Shown: one piece after another, positions 1 through 8,972 of the stretch | Position numbering within the stretch: position 1 is the stretch's first letter | How the letters are laid out: each line of letters starts with the position of its first letter | Source of the DNA: Halobacillus campisalis | GTDB lineage: Bacteria; Bacillota; Bacilli; Bacillales; Halobacillaceae | Length of the DNA: 48,780 nt | Assembly: GCF_030345335.1 (NCBI RefSeq) | Contig: NZ_JAPVRC010000015.1 | Coordinates: forward strand, 1 to 48,780 | Direction: 5' to 3' | The notes under the pieces: generated by a model | What the model was told of the DNA's origin: nothing | The model's input: only the letters and a program-made list of their open reading frames with translations | Databases searched by the model: none | Program-made: the position numbers and the translations under genes

Positions 1-209
1 CGTACCACCTAATCATCGCAAAGAGCTCCGGGAAATTGCGAGACTCCTGTGGGAAAAGAGTGCTTGGTGAGACCCCGGAGAGCGTTAGCTCGAGGAGGCT
101 CACTGCGCTCCCACGGAAAGCGAGTGAATTCCCGGAGCTCTAAACGCTGTCACTCATAACGGAAACAGCGCGAATATCTCGAATCTGAGTCTTCCACTAA
201 AGGGAGCTT
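1..209 (-). repeat. Interspersed repeat, copy A (cut by window edge)
   Basis: The reverse complement of this stretch matches 25471-25679 over 209 bases with roughly eight mismatches by eye, so it is the inverted partner of copy B. It contains GAGCTCCGGGAA-type terminal arms and an internal nested hairpin. It may extend to the left of the window. It lies in the intergenic space beyond ylbL and contains no coding sequence that I can support. Confidence 0.9.
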
Positions 210-250
210 ATGTGAAACACTGTAATTTAACAGAACATGAAATGGAAAAA

Positions 251-295
251 GGGCTGTCCATCAAAGTCTTATTCTTAGACTTTGAGGACAGCCCT
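251..295 (-). terminator. Terminator of ylbK-ylbL
   Basis: A long hairpin with arms GGGCTGTCC and GGACAGCCC is extended by pairing of the CAAAGTC/GACTTTG type around an 8-10 base loop. On the minus strand it is followed by a T run (the plus strand reads AAAAAGGG at its left edge). It begins about 24 bases after the ylbL stop codon. Confidence 0.85.
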
Positions 296-318
296 TCAAT
301 TTAATTTTCATATCCAGA

Positions 319-1341
319 TTAACTCGCTTCCATTTCTTCAAGATAATCAAGAGCATCCTGGAAATTATCCACCGGAACAATTTCCATCTCAGTTCCTATA
401 TCTTCTGCAGCTTCCTTAGCGATCTCGTAATTCGATCCCTCAACTCCACCTTCGTTAGGAGCAAAAAACACGTCACTTCCCTCTCGATGAGCGGCTACTA
501 CCTTTTTATCAATTCCGCCTATCCTGCCAACTCTTCCATCGTAGTCTATTTCGCCTGTACCAGCAATTTGTTTACCTTTCGTTATATCCTCTTCCGTCAA
601 ACGGTCGTACATTTCCAGGGAGAACATTAACCCCGCACTCGGTCCTCCAATTTCTCCGCTTTTAATTTCAGCTTCAGGATTGACTTCAACCGAACGATCT
701 GTAACTAATGAGATGCCGACGCCGACTCTATCTGGTTCATTCGGGAAAGGGGCGACTTCAATTTCTTTCTCTAGTGTTTCATCTTCTCTTTTTATCGAAA
801 GGGTTACACTTTCGCCTTCCTCCAGATCTTCCACATAATCAACCAGTTCGGCAGATTCATTTATTTCCTGGTTATTGATACTAACTATTTGATCTCCAGG
901 CTGCAATTCTTCTTCTGCAGGCATCCCCTCAAGCGTATTAACGACGAACACACCCTCATAATCAATAGTAATATCACGATCAGCTGTTTCATAGGCTACG
1001 ACCTTGGCCGCTTCCTGTGAAGATTCCATAAGCTGAAGCTGTGCGTGGAAATATTCTTCTTGTGAAATACCTTCAGGTCTTACCTGTTCAATAGGAACGA
1101 CTTCATAATAGGGTCGTATTTTAGCGATCACCCATTGAAGCGGGGTAGCTTGTCCACCTCTCACTGTAACCAAATGCATATCTCCCTCACTAGGAAATGA
1201 ACCTTCGATTTCAACGAATGGCTCAAGAGCATCAGCTGTCCCTGGCTTATATATATAGAATGGCAAGCGATATGCACCGATAAAAGCTACAATCAGCACA
1301 GCTATAATACCGGTGATTATCATTCTTTTGTTGGACTTCAT
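319..1341 (-). CDS. ylbL: YlbL/SepM-type PDZ and Lon-like membrane protease
   Basis: 340 residues. One N-terminal membrane segment (from MKSNKRMIITG onward) is followed by an extracytoplasmic region with a PDZ domain (around GMPAEEELQPGDQIVSINN) and a C-terminal Lon-type protease domain. The likely Ser-Lys dyad sits in GGPSAGL and in GGIDKKVVAA. Family members cleave signal peptides or membrane-associated substrates (SepM in streptococci); the substrate here is unknown. An in-frame TTG lies 21 bases further upstream, but the GGAAGGAG ribosome site falls inside that extension, so the ATG is chosen. The start is 2 bases after the ylbK stop, so the two genes are translationally close. Glu/Asp-rich, as in halophiles. 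Confidence 0.9.
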   Translation of the reverse strand: MKSNKRMIITGIIAVLIVAFIGAYRLPFYIYKPGTADALEPFVEIEGSFPSEGDMHLVTVRGGQATPLQWVIAKIRPYYEVVPIEQVRPEGISQEEYFHAQLQLMESSQEAAKVVAYETADRDITIDYEGVFVVNTLEGMPAEEELQPGDQIVSINNQEINESAELVDYVEDLEEGESVTLSIKREDETLEKEIEVAPFPNEPDRVGVGISLVTDRSVEVNPEAEIKSGEIGGPSAGLMFSLEMYDRLTEEDITKGKQIAGTGEIDYDGRVGRIGGIDKKVVAAHREGSDVFFAPNEGGVEGSNYEIAKEAAEDIGTEMEIVPVDNFQDALDYLEEMEAS

Positions 1342-1343
1342 AC

Positions 1344-2135
1344 TTATGTTGACTCCTTCCAATCCCTAATCTTATTCAGGATGCTGTCTATCTCATTCTC
1401 TGCTGCTTTTTCTCCTTCTTTTACAATCTCTTGAAGGTCTGTAAATGCTCGTGAGCTGAATTTCGTTACATCTGGTCGAATCATAATATCAGTGAAGGAA
1501 GAGCGCTCAGTCACTGAAGCCAATTCATCTTGCATAATATCGATGCTTTGTATAATGACGTCATATATCGAGTGAATCGTAGGCTCTGCATCTGTATGAG
1601 AACAGTCAACTGCGATGATAATGTCGGCACCCATGTCTTTCACCACAGAGACAGGGACACGATCGATCACCCCTCCATCAATGTATAGACGCCCGTCAAT
1701 TTTTTCGGGTACGAAGATGCCAGGAATCGATATACTCGCCCTTACCGCATCACATGCAGGCCCTTTATGAAATATTTTCTTACCACCAGTTGTTAAATCA
1801 GTAGCTACAATAGACATAGGAATGGTGAAATCTTCTATAGTTTTCCCAAACGTAAATAAACGGATATACTCTTTAATTCTACGCCCCTGAACAAACCCCA
1901 TTTTAGGAACGGTAAAATCAAGGTAGTATTTCCGTTTAAATGTAAAGGCTAACTTGTACAAGTCGTCGATTTTTTGCCCAGCTGCATACAAGGAGCCTAC
2001 CAAAGCCCCCATACTGCTTCCCGCAATCATATGTACAGGAATCTGATTTTCATGCAGTACTTTCAGCACACCTAAATGAGCGAATCCACGTGCACCGCCT
2101 GACCCAAGAGCCAGTCCGATCTTAGGCTGTTTCAA
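1344..2135 (-). CDS. ylbK: YlbK patatin-like phospholipase family protein
   Basis: 263 residues. The patatin/RssA family fold is shown by the glycine-rich oxyanion motif LALGSGGARG near the N-terminus, the nucleophile elbow GSSMG and the catalytic Asp in YIDGG. Family members are serine-Asp dyad lipid acyl hydrolases; the substrate of YlbK is not known. An ORF from an upstream TTG is open, but AGGGGGAG lies 7 bases before a second TTG, which gives an N-terminus MKQPKIGLALGSG like that of other YlbK proteins. I chose that TTG start. Same operon as ylbL. Confidence 0.85.
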   Translation of the reverse strand: MKQPKIGLALGSGGARGFAHLGVLKVLHENQIPVHMIAGSSMGALVGSLYAAGQKIDDLYKLAFTFKRKYYLDFTVPKMGFVQGRRIKEYIRLFTFGKTIEDFTIPMSIVATDLTTGGKKIFHKGPACDAVRASISIPGIFVPEKIDGRLYIDGGVIDRVPVSVVKDMGADIIIAVDCSHTDAEPTIHSIYDVIIQSIDIMQDELASVTERSSFTDIMIRPDVTKFSSRAFTDLQEIVKEGEKAAENEIDSILNKIRDWKEST

Positions 2136-2326
2136 TCCGCATCTCCCCCTGGGTAACAATAAGTCAGTTGACCAGTTCGTAATTTCATGACCTTTTCCCT
2201 TTTATTTTATGGAATATGATCCGCACTTATGAGCGTACTAATAAGTAATCGTTACAAAATCTATCCCTATTTTACTATGGATGATTTTAGAAGTACAGAA
2301 ATCGAGAAATCTTTGAGGTGATCGTA

Positions 2327-3477
2327 CTGTCGTATTTCAAGACATTATTTTTTACAATTTCATCCCTTTATTTGACCATCTCTCTTATTCAAATGCCAGA
2401 TGTAGCTTTTGAGGCCAGCACGCGCGGCTTGAACCTATGGTGGACAATCGTTTTCCCCTCCCTGCTCCCTTTCTTCATAATAGCCGAGCTGTTATTCGGT
2501 CTTGGTGTTGTCCATGGAGTAGGGATATTATCTGAGAAAATAATGAAACCTTTGTTTAATGTACCGGGAGCAGGCGGATTTGTCTGGGTGATGGGCATGG
2601 CCAGCGGTTATCCTGCTGGAGCTAAATGGACAGCAGAATTGCGTAAAAGAGGACAAGTCACCCAAATCGAAGCTGAACGATTAGTTGCCTTTACCAACGC
2701 TTCAAGCCCTTTGTTCATTTTAAGCGCTGTTGCTGTAGGTTTTTTCGGTGACCCGGCGTTAGGGGTGTTTTTAGCGGTGGCACATTACGGTGGAAGTTTA
2801 ATCGTCGGTGTCTGTATGAGATTCTATGGGTTTTCCGACCAAGGTTCTAATGACCGTTCGTCAGATTTTTCATTTAAACAAGCATTTTTAGCGATCCATC
2901 TAGCTCGATTAGAAGATAAAAGACCCTTCGGCCAATTACTGGGCGATGCAGTAATTAAATCAGTACAAACCCTTCTTTTAGTGGGGGGATTTATCATATT
3001 ATTCTCCGTCTTAACCGGTTTATTACAAGACGGTATTCTTTTTTCATCCGCCTCTAACATTCTGTCGCTAGTCCATGTTCCACCAGATCTTCAAACTCCA
3101 ATATTGACGGGGATGCTCGAGATGACAAACGGTATTGGGGAAATTACTTCATCAAACGCCTCACTCGTCACGCAACTCTCGATTGTCAGCTTCATGTTAG
3201 GGTTTCACGGTTTCTCTATTCAGGCACAAATTGCAAGTATACTTGCCGATACTGATATTAGATTTACTCCTTACTTCATAGCTAGAATCATCCACGGTTG
3301 TTCAGCTGTCTTGATCATGCTTATGATTTTCAAATGGAGCAGCATGACCAGCCTTCAAGCTGTCAAAATATTTAATGAACCGTCAGTCTATAACTACTCC
3401 TACTTTGATTTCATGTTCGTTGTTGGCCCGATACTAACCCTAAGCGCTATAGTCCTGGCGTTGATATTAGAATTCAA

Positions 3478-3496
<19 letters not shown>
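2327..3496 (+). CDS. ylbJ: YlbJ sporulation integral membrane protein
   Basis: About 389 residues, with 8-10 hydrophobic segments and two nucleoside-recognition (Gate) type domains. B. subtilis YlbJ is needed for efficient sporulation, and members of this fold group include SpoIIIA/SpoVA-era transport candidates; the substrate is unknown. The start is unusual. GAGGTGATC, a nine-base match to the 3-prime end of 16S rRNA, ends just before GTA CTG. The in-frame GTG at 2318 lies inside that ribosome site, so CTG at 2327, giving MSYFKTLFF, is the best start by spacing. Transcribed opposite to its neighbours, with a shared convergent terminator against coaD. Confidence 0.85.
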
Positions 3497-3988
<492 letters not shown>

Positions 3989-4002
3989 TTATAGCTAACC
4001 TC

Positions 4003-4551
4003 CTACTGAAAAATGGACACGCCTATGTTACTCCCATATTTTTCTGATTTCATAAGTTTGAGATGCATGACTTTATCAGGTACTTCTTCTGAAGCATCAT
4101 GTTCACAAACGATAATAACATTTTCAGCCAAGAGGTCGTATTGTACAAGCTTCTCTATTAACTCCTTATAAGAGAATTTTTTGTAAGGAGGGTCGAGAAA
4201 TATGTAATTGAATTTCAAACCTCTTTTGCTTGCTGCCTTCATGGCCACATAAGCATCTGTTTTAAAGACTTCTGCTCTATCTTTCAAACGCAGCATTTCT
4301 AAATTCTGATGGATAACCTGTACGGCTTTCTGCTGCTGGTCAATAAAAATGCAATCGTTTACACCACGACTTAAAGCTTCTATCCCAAGACCACCGCTGC
4401 CGGCAAACAAGTCCAAAGCTGATCCTCCATCAAAAAAAGGTCCAATCATCTGGAACAAGGATTCTTTAGCTTTATCTGTTGTCGGTCTTGTCTTATGGTT
4501 TGGTACAGGCTTAAGCTGACGCCCTTTGTGCTCACCTGAAATCACTCTCAT
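4003..4551 (-). CDS. rsmD: 16S rRNA (guanine966-N2)-methyltransferase RsmD
   Basis: 182 residues. SAM-binding motif DLFAGSGGLGIEALSRG and the N2-guanine methyltransferase motif DPPY (FLDPPYKKF) are present. The enzyme methylates G966 in helix 31 of 16S rRNA, by family knowledge. A GTG further upstream is open, but GAGAGGGGG is spaced 6 bases from the ATG that gives MRVISGEHKG, the usual start of the family. Co-directional with and immediately upstream of coaD. Confidence 0.95.
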   Translation of the reverse strand: MRVISGEHKGRQLKPVPNHKTRPTTDKAKESLFQMIGPFFDGGSALDLFAGSGGLGIEALSRGVNDCIFIDQQQKAVQVIHQNLEMLRLKDRAEVFKTDAYVAMKAASKRGLKFNYIFLDPPYKKFSYKELIEKLVQYDLLAENVIIVCEHDASEEVPDKVMHLKLMKSEKYGSNIGVSIFQ

Positions 4552-4915
4552 TGTGGGCCCCCTCTCTACATTCACAATAATCCTACCATAATTAAGCGCC
4601 CACTGGAAATTTTTAATTAAGAACAGAAAAATCAGTATAAAAAATTCCTTTTAGGTCATACTGTTAACAGAAGCAGCGACTTTTGCTTCTGGAAACGGTG
4701 AAGACTTATTTCCCCATAAGTTTTTCGACCGGTTTCTCCTCTCCCTTTGCTTTTTGCTTTTCTATTGAAAGCAGAAAGAAGGGCTGTCCCATTATGGACA
4801 GCCCTATTTTTTTATCCTTTTTTAAACCTCGTTTTTAACTTATCATTAAAATCAAGTGGTGCACAAACTATAAAAAATGGTAAAGTAACAAAAGATGAAA
4901 AACGGGAGGCTTATT
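4552..4915. other. Intergenic region rsmD / DUF7147-like gene
   Basis: No gene is supported. It holds the hairpin at 4781-4813, some GCTTT/AAAGC-type short inverted repeats near 4665-4775, and a possible promoter for the plus-strand gene at 4916 (TTAAAA, 17 bases, TATAAA, just before 4880). The rsmD-coaD promoter should lie at the left end on the minus strand, but I cannot assign it. Confidence 0.5.
4781..4813 (+). terminator. Hairpin with T-run, no obvious upstream gene
   Basis: GGGCTGTCC, loop, GGACAGCCC, then TATTTTTTT on the plus strand. It is a canonical rho-independent shape, but no plus-strand gene ends within 1 kb upstream. The arms are identical to those of the ylbL terminator. It may terminate an unrecognised RNA, or be a remnant end of a mobile element. 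Confidence 0.6.
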
Positions 4916-5305
4916 ATGAGACAAAAGTTCATTGAATTAGGGGAAGGTTACGCAGATATCTATGAATTGTTAGAATTAGGAGAACAAATGACCGAACGAA
5001 TTGATTATGCTATTGCTTTTTATTGTGAAAAATCTAGTCAGGCTGTCTCTTCGCTGGCTTTCATTATGAAACCGACCTCGCAGCAAAAATTTCAACCTAT
5101 TTATATATGCCGGGAAGGGATACCGAATCCCCACGAGAAACCAAACAAGCGCTTCGATTTATTTCAAGCCGTGGCTGAAAGTGCTGGGAAGACAGTGACT
5201 GAATTCACAGTAAAGCCTTCTACTATGTTTCCAGAAACTGAACTTTATTATAACTATTTAATAGGCATCTTAAGAACAAACCGTATCTTGTCCCCATTAA
5301 GTTAA
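4916..5305 (+). CDS. Conserved hypothetical protein (DUF7147-like)
   Basis: 129 residues, soluble, no signal peptide. Proteins of this kind sit between rsmD and ylbG in several Bacillaceae and, as I recall, carry the label DUF7147 or an old and unsupported label methylthioribose kinase. Visible conserved-looking stretches are FIELGEGYADIYELLEL, SLAFIMKP, YICREGIPNP and YYNYLIGILR. No catalytic motif known to me. Start ATG preceded by GGGAGG with 6-base spacing; an upstream in-frame ATG has no ribosome site. Function unknown. Confidence 0.75.
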   Translation: MRQKFIELGEGYADIYELLELGEQMTERIDYAIAFYCEKSSQAVSSLAFIMKPTSQQKFQPIYICREGIPNPHEKPNKRFDLFQAVAESAGKTVTEFTVKPSTMFPETELYYNYLIGILRTNRILSPLS

Positions 5306-5310
5306 AACAA

Positions 5311-5339
5311 AAGCGGCCGTTTTTTAACGGCCGCTTTTC
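5311..5339. terminator. Bidirectional terminator
   Basis: AAGCGGCCGTT and AACGGCCGCTT form a perfect 11-bp stem with a T-rich loop and a T run on the plus side. It separates the convergent DUF7147-like gene and ylbG. Confidence 0.9.
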
Positions 5340-5614
5340 TATATACCCATTTTATAATCGTATTGTTTCGCTTTATCAGGCTTTGCATTTTCGAAGTCTG
5401 TCCTAATGTCAGGCTTATGGGAAATAAGAACTTTAGAGACGAATGGAAGCCTTTCCAGTTTGTCCATTTTAAAATCGACTTCGTCCTGATTAACATAAAT
5501 CAAAGCATACTTATGCTTTTTTGAAGCGTGAATCAAATGCCCTTGTTTCTTGATTTGTCTTATATTTTTCATATGTTGAAAATAAACAATCAGACCTTGT
5601 CTTTTTGTTCTCAT
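5339..5614 (-). CDS. ylbG: YlbG, UPF0298 (DUF2129) protein
   Basis: 91 residues, soluble and Lys-rich. Recognised from the family N-terminus with GLIVYFQHMKNIRQIKKQGH and from its position next to ylbF. No biochemical role is established. Start ATG with a weak TAGGGAA ribosome site. It is followed on the minus strand only by the shared terminator, so it is probably transcribed with ylbF or alone. Confidence 0.9.
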   Translation of the reverse strand: MRTKRQGLIVYFQHMKNIRQIKKQGHLIHASKKHKYALIYVNQDEVDFKMDKLERLPFVSKVLISHKPDIRTDFENAKPDKAKQYDYKMGI

Positions 5615-5693
5615 GACGTTCCCTACTTTTTAAGAGTTTAGACTTAGTTTATCAGAGGATAAGTATTCCATCAATCATACTCATATAAATAAA

Positions 5694-6128
5694 CTACGAG
5701 GCACAGCCGCAGCCTCCTCCGCTGCCACATCCGCATCCAGAATCAAATACCATTCCGTTACGAGGCACTTTGATTTGTTCGCTCACACTAAAGGCAACAC
5801 TTTGACTGATTTCATCAAGTAACTTTTGCACTTCTCTTTCCGCTCTCTTATATTGAACGACTTTCTCATGCATATCCATTTCACGTTTCACACTGCGAAC
5901 GCGCTTCATGATATCATTGTAATCTGGATGATAACGACCGAATCGTTGAACATCCTCGTACTGATCTTTTATATTTTTAAAATTACGGATTAAAGTTTGA
6001 GCTTCCTCATCAGTTTCCATATCTAATTTAGCCTGATGATACTGCGCCATGACTTCTGAATCCATAATCATCTGTCCGATGGTTTCTGAACGGTCTATAA
6101 GATCGACAATTTCCATTGTTGCTAACAT
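5694..6128 (-). CDS. ylbF: YlbF, RNase Y cofactor (Y-complex subunit)
   Basis: 144 residues, mostly helical YmcA/YlbF family domain. In B. subtilis, YlbF with YmcA and YaaT forms the Y-complex, which directs RNase Y to mRNA and affects competence, biofilm formation and sporulation; the complex carries iron-sulfur clusters. The C-terminus here ends in a Cys/Gly tail with four cysteines (CGCGSGGGCGC), the expected metal or cluster ligands. Strong ribosome site GGAGGTGA 9 bases before ATG. Partner genes ymcA and yaaT are not in the window. Confidence 0.93.
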   Translation of the reverse strand: MLATMEIVDLIDRSETIGQMIMDSEVMAQYHQAKLDMETDEEAQTLIRNFKNIKDQYEDVQRFGRYHPDYNDIMKRVRSVKREMDMHEKVVQYKRAEREVQKLLDEISQSVAFSVSEQIKVPRNGMVFDSGCGCGSGGGCGCAS

Positions 6129-6167
6129 GGTTTGCGTTCACCTCCACCTTTATCATAACAAAATCCA

Positions 6168-6197
6168 AGGCAGATTGAAATATACTTCCATCTGCCT
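6168..6197 (-). terminator. Possible hairpin terminator after ylbD
   Basis: AGGCAGAT and ATCTGCCT form an 8-bp stem with a 14-base loop between ylbD and ylbF. The T run is clear on the plus strand but only T-rich on the minus strand, so it may attenuate rather than stop transcription from ylbD into ylbF. Confidence 0.45.
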
Positions 6198-6204
6198 CTT
6201 TTTT

Positions 6205-6570
6205 TTAATAGTAAGGGTATTCAACTGGGGGTCTTCTCTCTTGTTTATCTTGCTGAACATTTGAAATGATCTGCTGAATCTGTCCGATGGCGCCATTAAG
6301 ATCATCAATGTGCTTTGAAACATCTTCCCAGTCAATCTCTTGAAGTAAAACACCGAACTGCTTCATCCACTCTTTTTTGGACATTTTCCCTTCATTTTTC
6401 ACGTCGGGCAGTGTATCCCAAAAAGGATCATCTTCCCCGAGGATCATCCACTTTTCATAATAACTTTGAATCAGCCCGTGATTTTTTCTTAGATGATCTT
6501 TAATATGTGGATGCTGCTTAACGAATGCCTTGAATTTCTGAACACTCGGATGTAAATTGTGTCCACTCAT
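6205..6570 (-). CDS. ylbD: YlbD coat-type protein
   Basis: 121 residues. Matches the YlbD coat protein family: N-terminal HPSVQKFKAFVKQHP, WEDVSKHIDDLN region, and a C-terminal polar, Pro/Tyr tail ending PPVEYPYY. Described in B. subtilis as a putative spore coat protein. ATG chosen over an in-frame GTG 9 bases upstream because GAGGTGTGA is 5-10 bases before the ATG. The gene ylbE, found between ylbD and ylbF in B. subtilis, is absent; the interval is only 76 bases. Confidence 0.85.
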   Translation of the reverse strand: MSGHNLHPSVQKFKAFVKQHPHIKDHLRKNHGLIQSYYEKWMILGEDDPFWDTLPDVKNEGKMSKKEWMKQFGVLLQEIDWEDVSKHIDDLNGAIGQIQQIISNVQQDKQERRPPVEYPYY

Positions 6571-6701
6571 GATTCTCACACCTCACTACTCTTATCTACA
6601 ATACAGCCTATGCATTTTTTTTCAGTTCGTTCATCACTTGTTAATACAAAAGCTAAGTTTAACGTCATTGTTGATCTTTCATGAAAAGTTATTCAACGGT
6701 A

Positions 6702-6738
6702 TGGCAGGATCGTTGAAGACTTGGGTTTCGAGTTTACA
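6702..6738 (+). repeat. Short repeat fragment (copy E)
   Basis: GGCAGGATCGTTGAAGACTT and the following GGTTTCGAG resemble 48656-48690 (GGCAGGATAGTGGAAGACTT, then TTTCGAG), which is the left flank of repeat copy D. Only this left part is present; the hairpin core is missing. Lies just downstream of the ylbB terminator. Confidence 0.55.
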
Positions 6739-6747
6739 GGGCAAAAT

Positions 6748-6780
6748 AAAAAACGGCCTCCCATAAGGAGACCGTTTTTT
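6748..6780 (-). terminator. Terminator of ylbB
   Basis: AAAAAACGG(CCTCC) and (GGAGA)CCGTTTTTT form a stem with one mismatch and a 5-base loop. T-rich on both strands, immediately after the ylbB stop. Confidence 0.85.
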
Positions 6781-6783
6781 AGC

Positions 6784-7212
6784 TTAGTGAAGTTCAGGAC
6801 GTTCTGAAATTTCTTGCAGTGCAACTCCAGCTGCCTGATCCGATTTTTCTTCTGTCGAAAGATCACCTAGTGAAATTATACCAGTAAGTTTGCCATTTTC
6901 CACGACAGGCAGACGGCGCACCTGGTGTTCAGCCATCATTTGGCTGGCTTCTTCCAGGCTAGCTTCTGGGCTGATATTATAAACTTTGTCACTCATCACT
7001 TGTTGAACAGGTGTTGAGTCAGGGCTGTGACCTGCATAACCGCGAACGGCTAAGTCACGATCTGTAACCATCCCCATTATTTGACCATTGCCGTCACAGA
7101 TAGGGATAGCCCCTACACCCTGCTGTTTCATCATATTAGCTGCGTCATATAAGCTGCTGTTCGTCTGACACACCGATAAATCAGTGCTCATGATGTCTCT
7201 AACCTTTTTCAT
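6784..7212 (-). CDS. ylbB: CBS-domain protein (YlbB-like)
   Basis: 142 residues made of two CBS domains (about residues 7-60 and 72-125), the Bateman module that binds adenosyl compounds. Each carries the GxxxVVxxGKLxGIIS or PICDGNGQIMGMVTDRDL type motif. No catalytic domain. Position beside the cta cluster fits YlbB. Ribosome site GAGGAGGA 7 bases before ATG. ATTTAA, 12 bases, GGGGAT upstream (around 7250-7275, minus strand) resembles a sigma-B promoter with a short spacer; weak. Confidence 0.85.
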   Translation of the reverse strand: MKKVRDIMSTDLSVCQTNSSLYDAANMMKQQGVGAIPICDGNGQIMGMVTDRDLAVRGYAGHSPDSTPVQQVMSDKVYNISPEASLEEASQMMAEHQVRRLPVVENGKLTGIISLGDLSTEEKSDQAAGVALQEISERPELH

Positions 7213-7399
7213 GAAAAAATCCTCCTCATTTATTCAAATTTCACTGGTTAGTATCCCCGAATCAGAACGATTAAATCATGCAAACACCATTAATTTATAG
7301 TATAATTAAATGGCGCGATACGAGGAATTCAAAAATTGCTACTTCCTCTGTTTCATATTAGAATGAATGCATATACATAAAATTTGCGAGGTGACAGGA

Positions 7400-7768
7400 A
7401 TGAAACTTGAAGGTACTGGGATCGAGGGACTAGTCTGTGATTTAAAACCTTTGACCCACATTATGGAAAGCAATGGATTTATTTTAGGCGGTTCTTGGGA
7501 CTACGAACGAGTGACTTATGATTATAAGGTAGACTCTCCAGAAAAAAACGTCACGTACTACATTCGAATTCAAGGTTATGCTATAGAAGGGGACGTAGAC
7601 CGTGGGAACGCTGTCATTCAATTAGTTACCCCTTTGCTAGGAAAACATTATTATCCACACGGTGTTGAGTATGGCGAACAAGAGGAATTCACCTCAAGTT
7701 TAATCGAAAGAGCGAATAAAGCCGTTCAAAACCTACAAGAAGCTGTAGTTCAGCATCAAAAATCATAG
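7400..7768 (+). CDS. YugN-like family protein
   Basis: 122 residues, soluble. The YugN-like family is recognised from the opening MKLEGTGIEGLV, GGSWDYERVTYDYK and LGKHYYPHGVEYG. Function unknown. GAGGTGAC is 5 bases before the chosen ATG; an ATG 33 bases upstream has no ribosome site. A TATAAT at 7301-7306 in the divergent region could be its -10 box. It occupies the place where ylbA/ylbC lie in B. subtilis, so it is not the syntenic gene there. Confidence 0.85.
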   Translation: MKLEGTGIEGLVCDLKPLTHIMESNGFILGGSWDYERVTYDYKVDSPEKNVTYYIRIQGYAIEGDVDRGNAVIQLVTPLLGKHYYPHGVEYGEQEEFTSSLIERANKAVQNLQEAVVQHQKS

Positions 7769-7787
7769 TCATCAGCATACAGAATAA

Positions 7788-7819
7788 GTCGCACACCTTG
7801 TTTGGTGAGCGGCTTTTTT
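7788..7819 (+). terminator. Terminator of the YugN-like gene
   Basis: GTCGC-A-CACC and GGTG-A-GCGGC form an interrupted stem (one A:A mismatch) followed by TTTTTT. Confidence 0.85.
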
Positions 7820-7861
7820 AGAGTATTGTCAACGAATTAATATAGAGGGGGATTTACAAAA

Positions 7862-8920
7862 TTGTTCCGCTACCTTAGTAAACGTCAGTGGATACTGATT
7901 TTCTTAGCTCTTTTATTCATCATAGCGGGTTATTTTATACTTCCCGTATCTGTTCCACTAATCATCGCCTTTGTTACTGCATTATTCTTAAACCCAGCAG
8001 TACGCTGGATGCAGTTTAAATTCAGACTTAATCGAAAAATGGCTGCAACGATTGCATTTTTATTATTTTTAGTGATGATATCTATGCTCGGCGCCTATAC
8101 GGTTACACGTGCAGTGACCCAAATAGTTGAATTAGCAGACAATACACCGATGTACATCAACCAGATCAACAACGTCCTGCTAAATTGGCAAAATGATATG
8201 AACAGCTTTACACAGAATATGCCCCAGGAGTTCGTCGATAAAGTATCCATAGAACTTATGAATACGATCGACTCGACAACACAAACGCTGAGCCAGAAGC
8301 TACAGCTCAGCAACATAGCTGCTTTTGCGGCAAAAATTCCAGAATACTTAGTGAGCTTCCTTGTTTATTTAATTGCATTATTTCTATTTATGCTGGAACT
8401 GCCGCGTCTTAAAGATAAAATGCATAGTAATTTCACGGAAGCCACTTCAGAAAAAGTAAAATTTATGAATGCACGTCTTTCTTATGTTGTTTTCGGCTTT
8501 TTAAAGGCACAGTTTTTAGTAAGCATCATTATATTCTTCGTCTGCGTCATCGGATTATTATTTATATCGCCTGAAGTAGCTATTGTCATGTCTCTGATCG
8601 TATGGATCGTTGATTTCATCCCTATCATCGGATCTATCGTGATTTTAGGGCCATGGGCACTTTATATGTTCATTACAGGAGATTTTACTATGGGGGGACA
8701 ATTAGCCGTGCTGGCTATTGTTTTACTGGCTATCCGCAGAACAGTTGAACCGAAAGTAATGGGAAGACATATAGGATTGTCTCCTCTTGCCACGCTCATT
8801 GCTATGTATATCGGCCTTAAGCTTATAGGAATTTTAGGTTTTATATTGGGGCCTCTACTTGTCATCGCGTTCAATTCAGCTAAAGAAGCAGGGATCATTA
8901 AATTGAACTTCAAATTATAA
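7862..8920 (+). CDS. ytvI: YtvI-like AI-2E family transporter
   Basis: 352 residues with 7-8 membrane segments in the arrangement of the AI-2 exporter superfamily: two N-terminal segments, one at about 60-85, a hydrophilic region about 90-155, then the C-terminal cluster with the DFIPIIGS and GLSPLATLI signatures. The hydrophilic insert and length fit the sporulation protein YtvI best, but other AI-2E paralogues are possible. Start codon TTG, with GAGGGGGA 9 bases upstream. Not syntenic with B. subtilis ytvI. Confidence 0.7.
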   Translation: MFRYLSKRQWILIFLALLFIIAGYFILPVSVPLIIAFVTALFLNPAVRWMQFKFRLNRKMAATIAFLLFLVMISMLGAYTVTRAVTQIVELADNTPMYINQINNVLLNWQNDMNSFTQNMPQEFVDKVSIELMNTIDSTTQTLSQKLQLSNIAAFAAKIPEYLVSFLVYLIALFLFMLELPRLKDKMHSNFTEATSEKVKFMNARLSYVVFGFLKAQFLVSIIIFFVCVIGLLFISPEVAIVMSLIVWIVDFIPIIGSIVILGPWALYMFITGDFTMGGQLAVLAIVLLAIRRTVEPKVMGRHIGLSPLATLIAMYIGLKLIGILGFILGPLLVIAFNSAKEAGIIKLNFKL

Positions 8921-8933
8921 AATAAACCGAAGA

Positions 8934-8972
8934 AAAACCTTTCTCCATACTCAGAATGGAGAAAGGTTTTTT
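8934..8972. terminator. Bidirectional terminator
   Basis: AAAACCTTTCTCCAT and ATGGAGAAAGGTTTTTT form a long stem with an 8-base loop between the convergent YtvI-like and acetyltransferase genes. It overlaps the acetyltransferase stop. Confidence 0.9.
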
